Shown here: in pieces, positions 1-10,159 of the stretch
Numbering within the stretch: position 1 is the first letter of the stretch
How the letters are laid out: each line of letters starts with the position of its first letter
Source: Roridomyces roridus
Taxonomy: Eukaryota > Basidiomycota > Agaricomycetes > Agaricales > Mycenaceae
Assembly (NCBI GenBank): GCA_029378245.1
Contig: JARKIF010000011.1
Span: 806,001-870,000, forward strand
DNA length: 64,000 bases
Direction: 5' to 3'
Translations under genes and position numbers: made by a program
The notes under the pieces: model-generated
Told to the model about the DNA's origin: nothing
The model's input: the letters and a program-made list of their open reading frames with translations, nothing else
The model's database searches: none

Positions 1-139
1 ACTAGCTTCTTCTTTATTTCCTTGGAGTGACATATCGTTTTGACTGTCATACGCTGAACGCTAGGGACGAAAGCACAAGAGTCAACCAAGAGCCAACTCA
101 AGGAAATACTCTGCGAATGGAAAGCTCTTTGACCACAAG

Positions 140-235
140 TCGTAGCGCGCTAAAATGTCAGTGGTCGATCCTTCCTAGATCGTGGAGTGCGCAGGAGCTC
201 GTCGAAGGGACGACAAATGTTCAGGTTCAACTCAG
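140..235 (+). pseudogene. Relic of a P450 gene 3' end
   Basis: Translation around 145-217 reads KCQWSILPRSWSAQELVEGT, almost identical to the last exon of the P450 gene that ends at 5782 (RCSILPRSWSAQELVEGTANV). Nothing upstream within the window resembles the heme-binding exon, so this is either a 3' fragment left by duplication or the end of a decayed P450 gene running off the left edge. The terminal stop of the intact copy is not conserved here: the reading continues past the matching point. Confidence 0.6.
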
Positions 236-625
236 TAGTCAACCAGCCGCCATGGGCTGCGATATGTATCATGTTTGATCATAGTCCCTTCAGGCAGTTG
301 AATGATTTCTTGGGCGTAAAAAGATATTGACATGCACTTGAATATTTGCCAGACACGAGATTTGAACCGGGTCGTGGCGGTTAAATTTTTCAGTGCATTT
401 GCGTAGCCTGGCCTGTCTGAAGATATGGGTGCGACGACGTCCGCAGCGGGTCTCGCAGATTGAACATCTTGGACAGTCCCAGGGTTGGAATATGCGCATC
501 TCAAGACTCACGTCCTCAGCCAAGAAAATGATAAACATATCTATTTATCCATAAGTAACGCCTGTAGCCATAAGTACAAAGTCATCAAGTCGTCAAGGTC
601 ACAAGTATCGCGTCTCAAAAAGAAG

Positions 626-1683
626 TTACAACCCCAGATCTCCCATATAGTCATCCACGATGATAACCTCAAGATTCCATACGCGTTCGTCAACGTTGTA
701 CCAAAGCTTGACCATTCGGAGCCAATTGAAGTTGACCGTGTTTGGAGCCTGAGCCGCACCGAGTGGAATGAGGCCGCGGGGATACGGAGGGGCGGAAACA
801 GAGTTGGCATAGGTCTGAAAAAGTGGGTGTGAGTAAGAAAGAGAAGACTGACTGAGAGCGAAAGCGACGCACCTCGTCCATAGCAAATTCAAAGTAGAGC
901 TGAGCCAACTGCTGAGCGAGTTTCCTGAACGTCATCGTGGGCGTCAAGAGCAGCGGACGGTCCAAGCGTAGGGGCTGGAGTTGGCTATACGTGGGGTCGA
1001 ATTCCTGGTATCCAGGCCACTATAGACAAAAGTGAGCCGGCGAACCTTCCAAACACGAAAGCACAAAGAACACACACCTGAACCCGCAAGATCGGACCCC
1101 GAATCCGTGCAAAAGGTAACCTACCCTCGAGCGTTTGGTCCCCAAGCAACATTTGTGCACATCCCTGGAGCGCGAGCTCCATCGAAACACCCTCCAGACC
1201 CTGTTGCCCTGTGCCCATGTACTGCGGGTCGGGGTAGAAGGCGACGTTATCACCGGCCCAGAAATCGCCGGACCCGCCCACGCGTCGAGGCCTGCCATCT
1301 GGGGACGGCTGGTGCCACCAGTCGGGGAGCAGCGGATGCGGGTTCTGGACGATAGGGAAGGGATGGCTGAGCGGCGAGGGGCGTGGAGTGTGTGGGTGGC
1401 AAAGAGGGATGCACGTCACGCGCACCGGGGACGACCGGGTCCTCGAAGGGCCCGGGGTGAGCGGGCGCTGGGGCGGTTGAATGTGCAGGTGCTGCAGTGA
1501 CGTGCCTAGATTACAAATTGGGCTGCCAGGTCTCGTAGGCTGCGAGAAGAAGAGGTCATTAGAAATGTACGGTCAGCGATGGGATAGAATACGCACCAGA
1601 GGAGAGTAGCTGTCGTCTTCATCCTCACGAAAGCGACTGGAAAAGGAGCTGCGTCGATGGGCATTGGTTGTTTCGAGAGGCAT
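626..1683 (-). CDS. Hypothetical protein, four exons
   Basis: Exons (minus strand) are 1683-1597, 1539-1078, 1019-873 and 814-626. All four lengths are multiples of three and every junction is GT-AG, giving 294 residues. The product starts MPLETTNAHRRSSFSSRFRE. It has a Pro/Ser/Arg-rich, probably disordered first third, then a compact region with GDFWAGDNVAFYPDPQYMG and QWPGYQEFDPTYSQLQPL, a helix-like TFRKLAQQLAQLYFEFAMDE, and a conserved-looking end, NFNWLRMVKLWYNVDERVWN. No signal peptide or membrane segment is visible. I do not recognise the family. The clean exon structure argues that it is a real gene, probably of a basidiomycete-restricted family. Confidence 0.7.
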
Positions 1684-2081
1684 ATCGGAGAATTGAGGGC
1701 GATCGACCAGCGGCAAGAGCAACGGCCTTTTATGCAGGTATTTCGGACAATGGACCGGTGCGCTTTGATTGGAATCTCGTCAAGGCGGATGGGTGGGCGG
1801 TACAATACATGGGCCAGTGGCACGAGGGTTCCTTTTCAGGCAGGTGTGGCGATATAAGCTGAGCTGTTGCCACGCGATCCGTTCATCGCGAAGGCCATGG
1901 CGGGTCAAAGCGCAGGTCACACGGGCAGTGCATAATAATATGCATAGTTCCAGTGATCGAGAATGAATGGTCAAAGTGGAGGACGCGAGCTTGGGCCTAT
2001 GGAAGATGGGAGTCAAGAACAAAAGCGTCGATGATGGCATCAGTTATTGGGCGGTCTATATCAATACCAAAAATTCGACTA

Positions 2082-3114
2082 AGATAGAGGGCGTGAGATC
2101 TCCGCACCTTATATAAGCAGCGTTATGTAATTTTCCCACGGCAAAATCTGAGGTTCGGAAAAAAATAAAAGTTCAGAAATGGGTTTGGGACAGCCAGAAC
2201 GATTGAAAAGTACTAAGTGGACCTAATCTGACTATGTATGGACTGCTATAAAGGCCTTGATCTCTGCAATCATTGAGGGCGGCAAGATACGATGCCCCTT
2301 GTACTTCCGATTGACATAGGTGAGATCTCCGACTGTCAAGCCATGTGCATATGCCGAAATGAAACGGGCTGAACGATTGGCACAACTGCTGGGGTTAATG
2401 GAACTCTTTCAAACTAAACTCACAAAGCACTCACCAAATAATTGAGAGCCGTTCAACATCATCCAGACAGTTCTTGACATTGTTCTCCATCTCCTCCATG
2501 TTTGTGGTTCTGGAGGTTGTCCGGTAGCGGTACTTGGCAGCCCCCCAGTACATTTCAATGAAGTTGAGTTCACAGTGGTATTTTGGATAGAAGTCACAGA
2601 TGTGGCCACGGCTCTCAAGAAGTTCCTGAAGAGCCGGCTTCTGGTTGATAAAATCAGGTTGGAAAAAAAAAAAAAAAAATCTTCTGCAGCAGCAATCAGT
2701 CTTTCCAGCTTCGCATTTGAATCCCGGGCACTGTGCCAGCAGGCCATCTCCACAACCCTTGAAGCCCATCAAAGCCTCATGTAAGCTGCTTGCTGACAGC
2801 GGTTCGAGTGATCCGGTGGTCACGTGGTGGCTGTGCAGCGGCAAAATTCGCGACATGAATTTCATCGAAAATGCTCCAGTGGCCTTGAAAATGGGGTAGA
2901 AACACAAAAAAGTCGAAAATATTGTGGCCCTAATAACTCCCCCAATTTTTCATCTGTCAGGGATCTGGTCAATAGGAAGTGAAGATACAGGTCTATACTA
3001 TATATTGTATTGAGAAAATGACCCTGAAGTGCCGGCAGGACCCTCCCATTTCAGCTGCGGGTTGGCGGTGATGGCTGCTTATGTAAGGGTGCGGGGATCT
3101 CACGCCCTCTATCT
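2082..3114. mobile_element. Non-autonomous Tc1/mariner-like DDE transposon, internally deleted
   Basis: The ends are inverted repeats of about 40 bp: AGATAGAGGGCGTGAGATCT on the left and its near-perfect reverse complement on the right, both running on through CCGCACC and a TAAGCAG motif. The element is flanked by TA on both sides (2080-2081 and 3115-3116), the classic Tc1/mariner target duplication. At 1,033 bp it is too short for a full transposase and holds only the C-terminal third of one. It is therefore a deletion derivative that would depend on a transposase supplied elsewhere. Confidence 0.85.
2232..2830 (-). pseudogene. C-terminal fragment of a DDE superfamily transposase
   Basis: The minus strand reads AQCPGFKCEAGKTDCCCRR, then QPDFINQKPALQELLESRGH, ICDFYPKYHCELNFIEMYWG and NMEEMENNVKNCLDDVERL. 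After a GT-AG intron at about 2,395-2,445 it continues CANRSARFISAYAHGLT, NRKYKGHRILPPSM and a stop at 2232. The CELNFIEMYWG block matches the last acidic motif (DDE) of this mushroom transposase group, and the Cys-rich CKGFKC..CCCRR block is also typical. The N-terminal two thirds, with the first two catalytic aspartates, are missing. A poly-A/T run near 2,664-2,680 has replaced a few codons before QPDF. Confidence 0.8.
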
Positions 3115-3683
3115 TATCTTATTTTTTATTGATACGAGTCTGACATTGGGAGACTAATTGGGCGGGAATGTTTGTTTGTTTGTTTGCCATCAACTGCTCT
3201 TGCTCTCAACGTCCATGTTCTCTGACTGATGGTGCCCTTGGGCTCGGCAATCCGGCTCCACACGAACTGTCTATTCTGTGGAACTACTGGTCACTCATTA
3301 AACTCAACCTTCAGCTCTGTCGGGGAGCTATTCGGATACAGTCAAGATACAGTGACTTTTCCTGGCACTGTCTTCGATCCCATATGAACAAGGGTGAAAT
3401 ATCTCCTGTGGCCCACTTCCGAAATCACGCTGCTCTCTCGTATGTTCCAACAGAACGCCCATTGGGAGTTCGAAGCGCTGGATTTAAATTTCACTTCGTC
3501 ATTTCGGTCCGGAGCCCGCACTCGGTACCACGAGAAGGTTATAAACATAGAAAGGGCATCAGTGGCAACCAGTGAAATACGTCTGTCTCCCTATCCGTGC
3601 TACGATGACTCATCTATCTCTCCCCAAATAGCTCTGGCTAACACATAAAGCATGCGCCCACATCAGTACTTCAGTGCACCAGC
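3115..3683. other. Intergenic, no gene seen
   Basis: Between the DDE element and the P450 start I see only short open frames without family resemblance or convincing splice sites. The P450 promoter must lie in the last few hundred bases; no clear TATA box stands out. Confidence 0.5.
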
Positions 3684-5782
3684 ATGGCTTCGACGTACGC
3701 AACCAGCTGTGCGCTAGTCGTTCTCGCCTTGTTCCTCGTTCTGCAATGGCGACGCATGAAGCCCAACAGACTGCCGCTTCCCCCTGGTCCAAGGAAATTC
3801 CCCCTCGTCGGAAACCTCTTCGACTTGCCATCCAACTACCAATGGAAAACTTATGCAACCTGGAGTCGACAATACAGTGAGCCCACGATTGATTCCGTCA
3901 ATCGGCATTGACTGGACTACTCAGATTCGGACATCATCCATCTCAACCTCGCAGGCACTTCCATCGTAGTGCTCTCCTCCGTCGAAGCTACGGATGCGCT
4001 GTTTGAGAAACGCTCGTCTATCTACTCCCACAGACCGAGATTACCTATGCTCGTCGAGCTGATGGGATGGCAGTTTCATGTAGGCAAGTCAAGTCTCTCG
4101 ATGGTATGTGCCTTTGCAATGCGACTGTAGTCATCCAATGCCGAGCCGCCAGGCGTACGTGCCGCCGACTGTTACTCCAGGGAATAGACGCCAACGCCTG
4201 TATCTCCCTCCAATCCAAGCAGCTCGCTGCAACTCGGTCTCTCCTACGTGCTCTGCTGCGTACTCCAGAGCGCTTCAGAGACCATATCAGGCAGCATGTC
4301 ATATTCTCTGCTTTACAATCCGAAAGCCTGTTCAACCGTGTTCCTTTTCTAGTGCTGTAGGATCCACATTCACCTCCGTCGCATACGGCATCGACGTCCT
4401 TCCTGAAAACGACCCATACATTGGGCTGGGCGAAGAGTTGATGGCTTCGGGAAATGTGGCACTCATCCCAGGCCGGTTTCTCGTGGTGAGATGATCTAGC
4501 TACATTTATTCTCTACGGGCTTGGGCTCACGCCCTCGCGCAGGACTTCCTCCCGGTGTTGAAGTACATTCCCGACTGGATGCCCGGCGCCGGATTCAAAA
4601 GGTTCGCCAAGGAGGGGAGGAAGACTATGGAAGCGGCTCTGAATATCCCCTTTGAGGAGGTGGAGCGTCAGTTGCGCGCCGTACGTCCACTTGCGCTTTC
4701 TTTCTTCCATCTGGACTGGATTCATGCAGGGTTCGGGAAGCGCGCTTCACTCCTTCACAGCGACGTGCTTACGCGCACTCGAGGATATCGAATCGACGAA
4801 TCAAGAGAACGTGGAGAAGGAAGTATACTTTGACCGCCAGATAATTAAAGAGACCGCAGCGGTCATGTACGTCGGCGGGCTGGAGCCCACGACGTCTGTC
4901 ATCAGCGCGTTTTTCCTCGCTATGCTGGCGAACCCCAAAGCGCAGAGTAAGGCACAGGCGGAAATTAATCGTGTCCTGAGTGGAGGAACGTTGCCTGATC
5001 TCAGTGACCGAGACTCGGGCGCACTTCCGTATGTCGAGGCGCTTATCAAGGAGGTGTTGCGATGGGGGTGTGTTGGACCCATAGGTGGGATATCGACTCA
5101 TCGTCAAGCTGACTGACTCTTGTCTTAGGTGTCCCCCATTTCTTGGAGGTGGAGGACGAGTATCGGGGGTATAGGATTCCAGCGGGGTCCATCGTTATAG
5201 CGAACGTCTGGTGAGCATTGCGTCCAATCCAAGTAAATACTGAGACGTTCATATAAATCCAGGGCTATCATGAACGATGAGGTTCTCTTCTCTTCGGTTG
5301 TTTTTCAACTACGGTCCCACTGAAATTTGCAACAGACGATGTACCCGAACCCGCGCATCTTCGAGCCTGAACGATTCCTCCTCGAAGGGAAACTCAACTC
5401 GAGTATACTCGATCCCCAGTTGATGTTTGGCTTCGGAAGAAGGTCCGAATTGGACGTCTATAACTTGATACCTAACTTTCCTGCGAGCGCAGAATCTGCC
5501 CCGGCCGCCACCTAGCCGCCGACTCCCTCTGGCTGTCCATCGTATCCATCCTGGCTACATTCAACATCACCAAGGCCGTCGGAGACGACGGGAAGGTTGT
5601 CGAGCCGAGATATGAATTTTCCTCCGTGCTCACAAGGTCAGCGGATACTTCAGTCAAAAGCTCCTTGACTCACGGGTTTCTGTTTGTCCTGAATCTTTAG
5701 CGTCCCATTGCCATTTCGGTGTTCGATTCTCCCGCGATCGTGGAGCGCGCAGGAGCTTGTTGAAGGGACGGCCAATGTTTAG
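3684..5782 (+). CDS. Cytochrome P450 monooxygenase, CYP64-like, possibly damaged
   Basis: Heme-thiolate monooxygenase, anchored in the ER by the N-terminal helix (SCALVVLALFLVLQW). The proline hinge LPLPPGPRKFPLVGNL follows. Later exons give an I-helix AVMYVGGLEPTTS, a K-helix ExxR in EALIKEVLRW, the PxRF-like FEPERFLLEG, and the heme loop FGFGRRICPGRHLA, split by an intron between GRR and ICPG. About nine short introns are needed, one apparently GC-AG near 4,293. The last exon ends SWSAQELVEGTANV. It resembles the O-methylsterigmatocystin oxidoreductase-like P450s common in mushrooms; the substrate is unknown. One segment, about 4,080-4,180, does not translate well: the C-helix WxxxR region cannot be recovered in a single frame, so this may be a recent pseudogene. 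Confidence 0.75.
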
Positions 5783-6476
5783 CTTCTTCAACATTCAGTA
5801 TGTATCATCGAGTTTCATCCCATGCATCAATTCCTCCGACTCTGAACTCTCCCTCTGTCCGTCCTCTTACTCAACAAATGCCGGGGCTTTGCTTGCCGTG
5901 TTGATTGAATGCCGGATTCGCAAAAAAAAAAAAAAGGAATGCCGACGTCCTGAACCATGTACAAACGCCCGGATTTGATTGATGACAGTCACGGAACTGC
6001 GTTGTGTTGCCATGTTCTGACCGGGTAGATCGGGAGTTGGCTGATTTTGCGGCTTGATACCTGTGACTGGCCTTACTCTAACAACTCCTCGATCCGCTCG
6101 TCCTCCATTCTCGCGGTGATTCGTGGGTACAGGCACGGAGAAGTTGTGGCGCGGAGCCGCATCCGTCGGAGCCGCCCCGGGGCATGCGGTACAGTGGTAC
6201 CCGCCTCCATCTCTACCACGATGACAGGAAATCTGCCCGATATGACGCGTCAAGTGCGGAGACTGTACTCAAAATTAAACACCACCCAATCACAGATTTC
6301 TCACTGGCTGCGCTTGTTTGACTGGGTGGGAATCTACTGCGCTCGTCGCCGACCGTGGGTTGCTGAGGGAATTTCCGGCGTCGGCTCCGGGGTGGGTGTG
6401 AACGAAATTCTCTCGCCCCTGGGGTCCATCTACATCTTTTGTCGAGGAATTTAGCCACTGCTACCACGCAGTTTCA
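5783..6476. other. Intergenic; A-homopolymer, no gene seen
   Basis: The region contains a run of 13 or more A at about 5,922-5,935 and GC-rich sequence that opens a 135-codon frame (6047-6454) with no recognisable domain. It ends in the promoter of the secreted-protein gene. Confidence 0.4.
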
Positions 6477-6484
6477 TATAAAAA
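6477..6484 (+). promoter_or_regulatory. TATA box of the small secreted protein gene
   Basis: TATAAAAA lies 40 bp upstream of the ATG at 6524. The leader would be very short but within the range for fungal genes. Confidence 0.5.
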
Positions 6485-6523
6485 CGGGTCGTTGCACGGG
6501 GCGAACAGTCACCGCAGTCCGTC

Positions 6524-6926
6524 ATGTCTCCTTCAATCTCCACGCAACTTCTCGCGTCCCTCTTCGCGTTCTCCCTCCTTGGGGCTGCTACCGTACGCTC
6601 TGATCTCTTTTTCTTCCAATCTCTCCCTGAACCTGGCACCCGCAGCCGATTGACACCCGTGACACAACGTTCTCCGCACGCCAAAATGTCTTGCCCCACT
6701 CATCTCTCTGGTCGGAGGTAGATAACTAACATCCAGTTTCATTTAGGGCCCACCCATAGGCTGCGGTCTTGCATCATTCCTGAAATGTAATGGCGGGAAC
6801 GACCAACAAGTAGCCTGCCAGGATACCGCCGGATGGGCGTGCTCCTTCACTGGAGTATCTCCCGCGATTTCAAATGTCACCTGTGCGGCGGAGTGTGTTT
6901 GCGAGGTGCCTTGCCCCGGGTTATGA
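6524..6926 (+). CDS. Small secreted cysteine-rich protein (effector-like)
   Basis: Three exons (6524-6592, 6646-6687, 6747-6926), each a multiple of three with GT-AG introns, give 96 residues. The N-terminus MSPSISTQLLASLFAFSLLGAA is a textbook signal peptide, with cleavage expected just after it. A short propeptide-like stretch (PIDTRDTTFSARQN) follows. The mature region carries eight cysteines: GCG, FLKC, VAC, WAC, VTC, EC, VC, PC. Eight cysteines in about 60 residues suggest four disulfides and an extracellular role. It is not a hydrophobin, since it lacks the paired-CC spacing. The function is unknown; such proteins include candidate effectors and antimicrobial peptides. A simpler model skipping exon 2 is also in frame. 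Confidence 0.7.
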
Positions 6927-6963
6927 TTGCATGAAGGGCTTTGCTAGCGGACTTGTAAATTAT

Positions 6964-8681
6964 TTAGCGGCCGACTGTTTTACATAGAACTGGATCGTTG
7001 ACATCGCTATCCTCACCAAGTGGGCGCTCCTTTTGGAAAGCTTGACACAACTCCCGGTGATTGGCCTTCCAATCGAGCCTCTGGCATTCGGGAGAACAGT
7101 AGTACTCTGTCTTACAGGCTTCGCAGCGTTTCAATTTTCGCAGAACATCCAGATGTAGGCACTACAACGCGGATATTTGAGTCAGTGTCCAACTAAGTCA
7201 AATAGAACAGAAGATGTGCCTTTGAATTACCACACCTGTGGCTCCGAGTGGCCTTGCCATTCTGGTGCTGCATAGCTAGGCGACGCCTTTCCAGGGTTGA
7301 GAAGAACGGCGCAAAGGCATGGCAAATCTCCGGCTGTGCCAAGAGCTTCCTGTAGTGCGGTCCCATGAACTCTTCCGAGTTCACGAATGGCGCGACCGCA
7401 TCAACTACGGAGCGATAGACGGTGTACACAGGCAGGACTTCGCGCAGGATACGCAGCACCGTCTCCCTGCATTGACTGTACATACGCGGAAATGCGGGGC
7501 TACAATCGAGCAAGGCTCGAAGTAAGCCTGCCTTGAGCGCCTTCGCGACGTCAAAGTGATCGCCAGCCTCCAGGCAGGAAGCGAAGAAGTTCATGATGTT
7601 GGGAATTTGGGTTTCTGGCATGACATGCTTCGCCACCCTCGAGAACCTTCTGGAATATTCCCTTTTGCTGACTGATACAGTTTCTTAGATTTTTGTAGAA
7701 CATTCTAGTTACATTGTAAAGTAGTATATAAGCCTGCTGAAATGTAGGCATTGGGCATCCGTTTGCCCCAACACATCTTACCTTAACTGGCTTGCGATTG
7801 CAAACTTGGAATCAGTTCAACACGGATCAACACGCTGACGGCGTAAATCCCAACACATGAAGCTGCTCAACATCTTCTCCTGAATTTGGGTTGGATGAGG
7901 GAGGATGAGGGGCGAAACTGTCACAAAGGACCGAGTAACAGGCACGACGAACCCTGCCTCGAAAAAGGCGTGCCGTAGAGGGTGCGGCGGATGCAGTGGT
8001 AGAGGAAAGCAAACGGTGCTTATCAGGTTAATGAAAACCGACAAGTCATTTTGCTTTGTTACGGAGCCATCGAGCGTCTTTGTGGCTTTCTTCACCTGGC
8101 GGATGGCCAGCCGAGCGATAGACGAGATGTCCCCATTGACAGCGTCGACTACTCGGTCAAAGACCTCCCGGTTTCTCCGGGACGTAGGATTCACGAGAAG
8201 CCATGTCAGTGTCCGTGCCGAACATACGCTCCCAGACACGCCTTCCCACATCCACAACCTGATGGTGAGCTCGAGGCTGCCAGGAATGTAGACCAGAGTT
8301 GTAGCCCATTTGTGGTCATCCGCACAGACAGAGAAGAGTTTGATGAGCGTGTGGATGTAAGCCGGGGAGTCCTCTGCCTGCATGTCGAAGATGTATTGGG
8401 ACCACTTGATGATTCCTGGTAAGCCAGCGAGGATTGCGTCAGCCTGCGCGTTCGGGTTTATGAGCACTATGAGAGAGCCCGACGAGTGACATGTACGCAA
8501 ACTCGGCCTCGATCTGCCATTCGCGGGAAGAGGACGGTGTAGGTGCCAGTTCCTGGAGGTAGGAGAGAAATAGATCCACAACGCCGAGTTCCACCGTTTG
8601 AGGTATATCAGCCCAGACTTTCGAAAGGTCGTGCAGCGCGTCGAGCCCGGCACGATTTTGCTGGCGCGCTAGCATTATATA
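6964..8681 (-). pseudogene. MYND zinc-finger protein, broken copy
   Basis: Paralogue of the complete gene at 13885-15868. Reading from 8681 it gives YIMLARQQNRAGLDALHDLS (paralogue YIARARHQSPAGLAALYDLA), then a one-base frameshift near 8,470. It continues with NPNAQADAILAGLPGIIKW through HPLRHAFFEAGFVVPVTRSF, and loses homology at about 7,820-7,640, where roughly 180 bp seem inserted. The conserved NIMNFFASCLEAGDHFDVAK block and a C-terminal MYND finger (CEACKTEYYCSPECQRLDWK, then H..LC) follow, with a stop at 6964. The first coding exon (MPAEQ... in the paralogue) is missing, and an F-box fragment begins just upstream. The three lesions together make a functional product unlikely. Confidence 0.7.
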
Positions 8682-8718
8682 CTACAGGGGAGGTCAGAAG
8701 CTATTTCACGAAGATACT

Positions 8719-8979
8719 ACTGGAACATCCCCTCCCGAATTTATCGCTACAGACGGAGCTAGAGCGACTTGCAAAAGCCCCGCTGCTGTCGCTTTCCCGG
8801 GTGTGCTCACGATGGCACACCATTGCTCTTGAGACTCCCACTCTGTGGTCCCACGTCGAGATGCACGGAATCACCGAGCGCGCTCTGGTACGAAGGTGCG
8901 CACTCTCATCGGTGTGGCCCTCACTTGACGTCGAAGTTCTCTGTGATACTGTGCATTGGCCATTGAGAAGGGTGTGAAT
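8719..8979 (+). pseudogene. F-box protein fragment
   Basis: The plus strand encodes LPNLSLQTELERLAKAPLLS, LSRVCSRWHTIALETPTLWS and a further 40 residues to a stop near 8,977. The LSRVCSRWHTIALETPTLWS stretch is the second half of an agaricomycete F-box domain (Skp1-binding). No start, and no downstream leucine-rich region, can be found. It lies directly against the truncated 5' end of the neighbouring MYND pseudogene, which suggests that a rearrangement joined the two fragments. Confidence 0.55.
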
Positions 8980-8984
8980 GGTGA

Positions 8985-9960
8985 AGGAAGAGAGAAGACA
9001 AGCCTGAGACAAAGACAAGACCCTTACCAAATTGACTGAATTGAACCGATCACTCCGTATCATGAGCACGCGGCTCGTCTCTCCGTATGTACAAAATGGC
9101 CACGCCCGTATCGCTCCAGACAGACATTTGGATTCAAGCCGGGTCGGCGTTTTTTGAGTGCAATGCGTGGCGAGGCTCACCGCCAGGTGAACATTCCCTG
9201 CGCATGGGCGTAATTATGTAGTTAGGCCACCACATCAGGCATGGAGAGTAAAAATGCATATATTCGTGCAAACCCCGATACGCGGACTGGAGTCGAACCA
9301 ATTTCCTTCGCCTATCGCGCCTCACCTGTCGTATTGGATCCGCCATCGACCATCGCTCGATTTCGGGAATCGTATTGGGCGCCTGGGGCATCTGTCAATC
9401 CACAGCTACTAGTACCCAGTTAAGGTATGTCCAGGTCTCGAATAGTTGATCCGGCGGCGCAAGGCACTTCCATTTCCCTGCGGCTTGGGACGGGAAGTTG
9501 TTATACTGACGGCGGTAGAACACCAAGCTCCGATTCGGAACTCGGAGACTTATCGACTCCCGCGCGGATATCGCCAAGGAGCCCGCCCGAGCACGATGGA
9601 AATGGATAGATGCATGCACCGATAAGAAACAGCCTAAGAACTCGACCTAAGACCTCAAAAGGTGAAATTGACCTCGGCCGCCGTTGGTCTAAGATTCCCC
9701 TGGGCAAACGCGGAACTCAGGGTTTTCCTGCGCCAGCGAGTGAAAATTCTGGATTACTCTGACTGTCTGGGAGACCGAGTTTAGATTTCGGAGCGAGCCT
9801 CGGCCGGCCATCACATACGACACCGCATGGCCCCGGTAATCAACCGGCCCGCAACTGCCTATTGCATCCGAGGAGCTGTTAAAAGCCGTCCTTATCCGCA
9901 CCATCTTCTTTCAGACCACCCACCAACTCTACCCCCACCACCTATCAATCATCCACCACT
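8985..9960. other. Intergenic region upstream of the microprotein gene
   Basis: No credible gene is seen. The final 80 bases (about 9,885-9,965) are a pyrimidine-rich, CCACC-repeating leader typical of strongly transcribed basidiomycete genes, leading to the ATG at 9966. Confidence 0.4.
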
Positions 9961-9965
9961 TACCA

Positions 9966-10148
9966 ATGGCTTCCACCACCACCGTTGCCCCCGTCGACGC
10001 CCACTCCTCCTGCCCCAAGTGCGGCGCTGCCGTTGCCGGCGGCAAGACCTGCGGTGCCTGCGGAGCTGTGAGTCTACCCTCTCATTCGGATCCATGTAGA
10101 TAGCGTGCTGACTCTCGTCCTCGTCGTCTGTAGGTCTGCCCTAACTGA
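9966..10148 (+). CDS. 38-residue zinc-ribbon-like cysteine-rich microprotein
   Basis: Exon 1 is 9966-10067 (34 codons), then a 66-nt GT-AG intron, then exon 2 at 10134-10148. The product is MASTTTVAPVDAHSSCPKCG, then AAVAGGKTCGACGAV, then CPN and stop. Five cysteines are arranged as CPKCG, nine residues, then CGAC and a final CPN; the first four make a rubredoxin/zinc-ribbon-like pair of knuckles. The start context is ACCAATGGC, and the codons are strongly C-biased (ACC, GCC, TCC, GGC), a sign of high expression in fungi. There is no signal peptide, so a cytosolic or nuclear metal-binding peptide is the natural guess. A metallothionein-like role is possible; nothing in the sequence settles it. 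It is easily missed by automatic annotation. Confidence 0.7.
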
Positions 10149-10159
10149 ATCAACCCCGC

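Noticed and set aside
1032..1500. Plus-strand open frames opposite the hypothetical gene at 626-1683
   Set aside because: They are antisense to a GC-rich exon of a gene with four in-phase exons and have no support of their own.
6047..6454. 135-codon open frame upstream of the secreted-protein gene
   Set aside because: No domain, no consistent codon bias, and it occupies the promoter region of the next gene.
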